Positions 13,469 to 16,743 of a stretch of 16,743 bases of DNA are shown piece after piece (within the stretch, counting starts at the first letter, position 1; each line of letters opens with the position of its first letter). Source of the DNA: Methanosarcinales archaeon. GTDB taxonomy: Archaea; Halobacteriota; Methanosarcinia; Methanotrichales; Methanotrichaceae. The DNA lies in assembly GCA_013415595.1 (NCBI GenBank), contig JAAEEW010000083.1, forward strand, positions 1 to 16,743. Reading direction: 5' to 3'. The translations under genes and the position numbers were made by a program. A model generated the notes under the pieces. The model ran no database searches. It was not told where the DNA came from and worked only from the letters and a program-made list of their open reading frames with translations.

Positions 13469-14803
13469 TCATCCCTTGGGCTGGCCCATGCGCTTCATGA
13501 GGCGCTTCATGTTCATCTTGCCCATGCCGCCGCGCATGCCCTTGATGGCCTTTTGCATGGCGGTGTGAGATTTCAGCAGCTCTCTTACCAGCTCGGGGCT
13601 GGTGCCGCTGCCCAGGGATATGCGCTTGATCCTGTTGGCGGTGATGATCTTTGGGTCCTCCAGCTCGGAGTCGGTCATGGAGTCCATGATGACCCGGTAC
13701 CTGTCCAGGCGGTCCTTGGTGATCTGGTACTCCTTGTCGGATAGCTCGATTCCCAGGCCTCCCATGGGCAGCATCTGCAGGATCTGCTTCAGGGGGCCCA
13801 TCTTGTTCATGGCCTCCATCTGCTTGTACATGTCCTTGAGGCTGAACTTGCCCCTCATGATGGACTCCACGTCCACCTCTTCGTCCACCTGCACCTCCTG
13901 GGCCCGCTCCACCAGGGTCTTGATGTCGCCCATTCCCAGAAGGCGGGAGATGAACCGGTCGGCCTCGAAGCGCTCCAGGTCGTTCGGAGTCTCGCCTACC
14001 CCGATGAAGGCCACCGAGGACCTGGTCTCGGCCACAGCGCTGAGAGCCCCGCCGCCCTTGGCCGTTCCGTCCAGCTTGGTGATGATCACCCCGGTTATGC
14101 CTATGGCCTGGTTGAAGGCCCGGGCCTGCTCGCTGGCCTGCTGGCCCAAAGCGGCGTCCATCACCAGGAGCTTCTGCTCCGCCTGGACCACCTTGTGGAT
14201 GTCCTCCATCTCCTGGATCAGGTCGCTTTCCAGGGCGTGCCTGCCTGCGGTGTCCACGATCTTGACGTCGTAGCGCCTGGCCGCCTCCAGGCCGGCCGTG
14301 GCCACCGCCGGGGCGTCGGGATTGCCCTTGTCGCCGTAGAAGAATATGCCCTGACGCTCACAGAGGGCCTTTAGCTGGTCGTAGGCTCCGGCCCGGAAGG
14401 TGTCGGCGCAGATCACCGCCGTTCTCAGCCCCTTTCGCTGGAAGAAGGTGGCCAGCTTGGCGGCGGTGGTGGTCTTGCCGCTCCCCTGCAGTCCCACCAG
14501 CATTATGGTCTGCTTCTTCAGGGCCACCTCGGAGCTCTTGCCCACCAGGTTGATGAGCTCCTGGTAGACGATGTTGATCACGTGCTCCCTGGGGTTCATC
14601 CCCGCCGGAGGCTTCTCGTCCAGCGCCCGCTCTCGAATGCGGTCGGAGAGGTTCATCACCAGCTTCACGTTGACGTCAGCCTGCAGCAGAGCGCGCTGGA
14701 TCTCCCTCACCGCCTCTTCCACCAGCGGCTTGTCCAGACGGCTGGCGGAGGCTATCTTCTTCAATGCGCCCCGGAGGGATCCACCCAAGTTATCCAGTAC
14801 CAT
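13469..14803 (-). CDS. srp54: Signal recognition particle 54 kDa protein (SRP54/Ffh)
   Basis: 444 residues, the usual archaeal length. SRP54 binds signal sequences and 7S RNA, then delivers ribosomes to the membrane through the FtsY receptor. The N domain (1-90) includes the ALLQADVNVKLV helix. The G domain has GLQGSGKTTT (104-113, P-loop), DTFRAGA (134-140), DTAGR (184-188), TKLDGTAKGGG (242-252) and the GVGE loop (268-271). The Met-rich M domain (about 320-444) has KQILQMLPMGG, ITANRIKRISLGSG and a Met/Lys-rich C-terminus. The start MVLDNLGGSLRGALKKIA matches the family. A GGAG lies 11 nt upstream. Transcription probably runs from the TATA box at 14864-14873. The gene follows the tRNA on the same strand. 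Confidence 0.97.
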   Translation of the reverse strand: MVLDNLGGSLRGALKKIASASRLDKPLVEEAVREIQRALLQADVNVKLVMNLSDRIRERALDEKPPAGMNPREHVINIVYQELINLVGKSSEVALKKQTIMLVGLQGSGKTTTAAKLATFFQRKGLRTAVICADTFRAGAYDQLKALCERQGIFFYGDKGNPDAPAVATAGLEAARRYDVKIVDTAGRHALESDLIQEMEDIHKVVQAEQKLLVMDAALGQQASEQARAFNQAIGITGVIITKLDGTAKGGGALSAVAETRSSVAFIGVGETPNDLERFEADRFISRLLGMGDIKTLVERAQEVQVDEEVDVESIMRGKFSLKDMYKQMEAMNKMGPLKQILQMLPMGGLGIELSDKEYQITKDRLDRYRVIMDSMTDSELEDPKIITANRIKRISLGSGTSPELVRELLKSHTAMQKAIKGMRGGMGKMNMKRLMKRMGQPKG

Positions 14804-14863
14804 AGATCACATCGCTCCAGTCCAATCGGCCTAAATTGGCTCAGGACTCTAAATTGAAGCCAA

Positions 14864-14873
14864 CCATATAAAT
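14864..14873 (-). promoter_or_regulatory. TATA box of srp54
   Basis: On the - strand ATTTATATGG. The start site near 14843 would leave a leader of about 40 nt including GGAG. Confidence 0.6.
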
Positions 14874-14928
14874 GTGTAAGTCCACAGGCCCGCAACCGGA
14901 CCCGTGGCCATCCAAACGGTGAAAAGCC

Positions 14929-14932
14929 AAAA
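14929..14932 (-). terminator. T-tract after the tRNA
   Basis: On the - strand TTTT follows the discriminator base directly, and a second TTTT follows a few bases later (GGCTTTTCACC). This fits termination of the tRNA transcript. No CCA is encoded. Confidence 0.5.
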
Positions 14933-15022
14933 CGTCCCGACCGGGATTCGAACCCGGGTTGAAGGCTATCTGCATTACGCAAACTCCGCAGGCCTCCGGG
15001 ATGTCCACTACCCCATCGGGAC
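14933..15022 (-). tRNA. tRNA-Arg(GCG) with an intron
   Basis: The - strand gives a full cloverleaf: acceptor GTCCCGA pairing with TCGGGAC and discriminator G; D-arm TGGGGTAGTGGACATCCC with A20, an arginine identity base; anticodon stem GAGGC/GCCTT; variable loop CAAC; T-arm CCGGG-TTCGAAT-CCCGG. The spliced anticodon loop is CTGCGGA, so the anticodon GCG reads CGC and CGU arginine codons. The 18-nt intron lies between positions 37 and 38, the canonical archaeal place. Position 13-22 is a T-T mismatch, and the other three D-stem pairs are G-C. Mature length is 72 nt. Confidence 0.95.
14968..14985 (-). other. tRNA-Arg intron with bulge-helix-bulge motif
   Basis: The intron is AGTTTGCGTAATGCAGAT. 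Loop bases CTGC pair with GCAG to form the 4-bp central helix. Three-nt bulges GGA and ATA lie on opposite strands, and cutting after the second base of each bulge yields this 18-nt intron. The remaining GTT/AAT mini-stem closes a TGCGT loop. This is the substrate of the archaeal tRNA-splicing endonuclease. Confidence 0.9.
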
Positions 15023-15048
15023 AACAGTACGCAAGACATTCTTCTTGA

Positions 15049-15055
15049 TTATAAG
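15049..15055 (-). promoter_or_regulatory. TATA box of tRNA-Arg, overlapping the uppS stop codon
   Basis: CTTATAA on the - strand lies about 30 nt before the tRNA 5' end. It uses the last Leu codon and TAA stop of the cis-prenyltransferase gene. Confidence 0.5.
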
Positions 15056-15849
15056 CCTGTTGATTTGAGGGACCGGGCCTGGACCACCCTGGATTGGGCA
15101 GTCCTCACCGCCCGCAAGAAGTCGATTTTTCGAAACTCCGGCCAGTAGGGGGCACAGAAATAAGCGGCGCACTCGTTTCCGTTGGCCTGCCAGGGAAGGA
15201 AGTTGGAGGTCCTGTACTCCCCGCCGGTGCGGATGATCAGGTCCACCTTGGGCACCGGGACGCCGTCGAAGGGGTACATGTAGCGGCCGATGAGATCCTC
15301 ATCCACGTCCTCGGGCCGGATGGAGCCCTGACGCACCCGGGTGGCCAGGGACCTGGCGGCATCGGCCAGCTCGCACTGGCCGCCGTAGGCCAGGGCCAAG
15401 TTCAGGTACAGGTTCTTGTAGTCCCGGGTGGCCCGGTCGGCCGTGGCTATGGCCTCCTGCAGGCAGTCCGGCAGCATCTCCGTGCGGCCGATGGCCCGGA
15501 CGCGAACCTGATTCCGGTGAACCTTCTCCGAGGTGGACAGCTCCAGGAGCTTGCTGTGAATGAGCTCAAAGAGGTACTTTTTCTCTTCCTGGCTGCGGTT
15601 GAAGTTCTCGGTGGAGAAGGCGTAGACCGTGAGGTGCTTGATTCCCAGCTCCAGGCACCAGTCCGAGACCAGCTCGGTGGTCCTGGCCCCCAGGCTGTGG
15701 CCCGAGTTCATGGGGAGGCCCATCTCCCTGGCATAGCGGCGGTTCCCGTCCTGAATCACGGCCACGTGCCTCATGTGCACCCCCCGGCTGATGCGCCGCT
15801 TGAGGATACGCTCGTAGAGTGTGTAGGCCAGTGCCAGGCTATTTGCCAT
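15049..15849 (-). CDS. uppS: Cis-prenyltransferase (undecaprenyl/dehydrodolichyl diphosphate synthase)
   Basis: 266 residues. It adds isopentenyl units in cis to an allylic starter to make the long lipid carrier of archaeal N-glycosylation (dolichyl type). Motifs are in order: HVAVIQDGNRRYARE (28-42, catalytic Asp34), the SGHSLGA segment (49-55), LTVYAFSTENFNRS (73-86), LNLALAYGGQCE (149-160), VDLIIRTGGEYRTSNFLPWQ (202-221) and YFCAPYWPEF (230-239). The residue before DGN is Gln where Met is usual. In the Arg motif, RTGGE replaces the common RTSGE. GGAGGT 8 nt before the ATG fixes the start. A TATA box lies about 50 nt upstream. Archaeal members often take geranylgeranyl diphosphate as starter, so the polyprenyl synthase in this window is a possible, unproven supplier. 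Confidence 0.94.
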   Translation of the reverse strand: MANSLALAYTLYERILKRRISRGVHMRHVAVIQDGNRRYAREMGLPMNSGHSLGARTTELVSDWCLELGIKHLTVYAFSTENFNRSQEEKKYLFELIHSKLLELSTSEKVHRNQVRVRAIGRTEMLPDCLQEAIATADRATRDYKNLYLNLALAYGGQCELADAARSLATRVRQGSIRPEDVDEDLIGRYMYPFDGVPVPKVDLIIRTGGEYRTSNFLPWQANGNECAAYFCAPYWPEFRKIDFLRAVRTAQSRVVQARSLKSTGL

Positions 15850-15895
15850 TTTGATGTACCTCCAAAAAGTCCTCCAGAAGATCTTCGCGAATTCC

Positions 15896-15905
15896 TATTT
15901 AAATG
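15896..15905 (-). promoter_or_regulatory. TATA box of the cis-prenyltransferase gene
   Basis: On the - strand ATTTAAATAG. The start site near 15875 gives a leader of about 25 nt with two GGAGG-like sites, one of them 8 nt before the ATG. Confidence 0.6.
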
Positions 15906-16743
15906 ATTCTGCCTTCCTGCCTTCGTGTATAGTCCCGAAAGCTTTGTCCTTATATACCCAATCACTGCGCATGGGAAACCGCAATAAGGTAGTGAAGCTA
16001 ACAGAACGCAAGATCCGATACATTATCCGAGCAAAAATCAATAACAAGACCACCAAGAGAATAGCATTGGAGATGAAGGTCAGTTCATCTACAGTTAAAC
16101 GGGTTTGGGGGTATTATCTGAAAAACCACGAGCCATTGCCCATAAAAAAGTTTGGCCGGCCGAAGAAGGATATTGATCCCGCCCAGGAGGAGCTGATAAT
16201 CCAAGTCCACAAAGAGCAAAATTTGGGTGCAAGGCGGCTTGAGAAGATCATCGAGTTCAAACATGGCATTCATATCCCGCATAACACTATCCACCAGGTA
16301 CTTCTCAAGAATAAGCTATCTCAGCAGAATCCCAAGAAGAAAAGACGACGAAAGCCTTGGATCCGATACGAGAGAAAACACAGCCTTACTGCGGTTCATT
16401 TGGATTGGCATGACAGCAAGGCCATCCCGGGCAAAAAGGTTTGCGCGGTCCTAGATGACAGCTCCAGATTCATCCTTGCCGGGATAGAATCGGACCAGGC
16501 CACCGCAGATCTCAGTATCGGTCTGGTCCAGGACGTCCTTGTGAATTATGGAGCAGTGCGCAAGATGGAGCAGGTCATAACTGATCACGGCAGCCAATTC
16601 CACGCCAATAAAAAAGACAAGAACGGCCACAGCGAAAGCAGATTCGAGGCCTTCCTTGCTGAAAACGGAATCAAGCATATCAAAGGCCGCATAAAGCATC
16701 CTCAGACAAATGGCAAATTTGAGAAATGGAATGATACCTACGA
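15906..16743 (+). mobile_element. Insertion sequence, left part only (right end outside window)
   Basis: The segment is less GC-rich than its neighbours and is filled by one transposase gene that runs off the edge. I cannot place the left inverted repeat, because the right end needed to find it is missing, so the left boundary (between the uppS promoter and 15971) is a guess. A TATA-like block at about 15950-15957 (TTATATA) lies just before the transposase and reads as TATATAA on the opposite strand. Confidence 0.7.
15971..16743 (+). CDS. DDE (integrase-core, IS481-like) transposase, 3' end cut by window
   Basis: 257 complete codons to the edge with no stop. The N-terminus is a helix-turn-helix (about 10-55: ERKIRYIIRAKINNKTTKRI, then VSSSTVKRVW), followed by a basic linker (KKKRRRKPW) and the RNase H-like catalytic core. 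Predicted catalytic residues are Asp145 (HLDWHD), Asp205 (ITDHGSQF) and Glu251 (QTNGKFEKW). The D-E spacing is 45 because of an insert after HANKKDKNGHSE. GIKHIKGRIKHPQTNGKFEK is the family-type end of the core. Full-length relatives are about 310-330 residues, so perhaps 60 are missing here. Codons differ from neighbours (many AAA, AAT and ATA), as expected for a mobile gene. The element looks intact as far as it is visible. The leaderless ATG at 15971 is the likely start. Confidence 0.87.
   Translation, partial: MGNRNKVVKLTERKIRYIIRAKINNKTTKRIALEMKVSSSTVKRVWGYYLKNHEPLPIKKFGRPKKDIDPAQEELIIQVHKEQNLGARRLEKIIEFKHGIHIPHNTIHQVLLKNKLSQQNPKKKRRRKPWIRYERKHSLTAVHLDWHDSKAIPGKKVCAVLDDSSRFILAGIESDQATADLSIGLVQDVLVNYGAVRKMEQVITDHGSQFHANKKDKNGHSESRFEAFLAENGIKHIKGRIKHPQTNGKFEKWNDTY

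Overview
The window looks like a chromosome segment of a GC-rich euryarchaeon. My best guess, from recollection of the families and not from any search, is a methanogen of the Methanothrix (Methanosaeta) type. The archaeal evidence is direct. There is an SRP54 gene with all GTPase motifs, a tRNA-Arg(GCG) with an 18-nt intron in a bulge-helix-bulge fold, TATA-box-like AT islands about 25 bp before several leaderless or short-leader starts, and isoprenoid enzymes of the polyprenyl and cis-prenyl classes. TAG is used as an ordinary stop by several genes here.

Left part (1-2819, + strand): a gene-poor edge with a possible 46-residue ORF on the - strand, then a sulfur-transfer pair. The pair is a two-domain rhodanese and an MBL-fold protein fused to two rhodanese domains, of the persulfide-dioxygenase type. 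Next (3182-4447, - strand) is a CPA-type cation/proton antiporter interrupted by one in-frame TAG. A CoA-binding protein and a TPR protein with C-terminal membrane segments follow on the + strand.

Middle (6930-8455, - strand): a 330-residue multipass membrane protein, then two small membrane proteins that end almost identically (GREPPIEE / GREPPIED) and are tandem paralogs. The outer paralog has no usable start codon in frame. Then, on the + strand, come a DJ-1/PfpI protein, a trans-polyprenyl synthase overlapping a radical SAM gene, two secreted paralogous proteins that share one roughly 100-residue domain, and a Trp-rich 71-residue membrane protein.

Right part (13469-15849, - strand): srp54, tRNA-Arg(GCG) and a cis-prenyltransferase (uppS-like) lie head to tail. 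The window ends inside a DDE transposase gene on the + strand, so an insertion sequence is cut by the right edge.

The points most worth following are the polyprenyl synthase and radical SAM pair, the tandem secreted family, the GREPPIE small-protein pair with its start anomaly, the sulfur pair in what I take to be a strict anaerobe, and the amber-interrupted antiporter. I saw no CRISPR array, rRNA or classical defence system.
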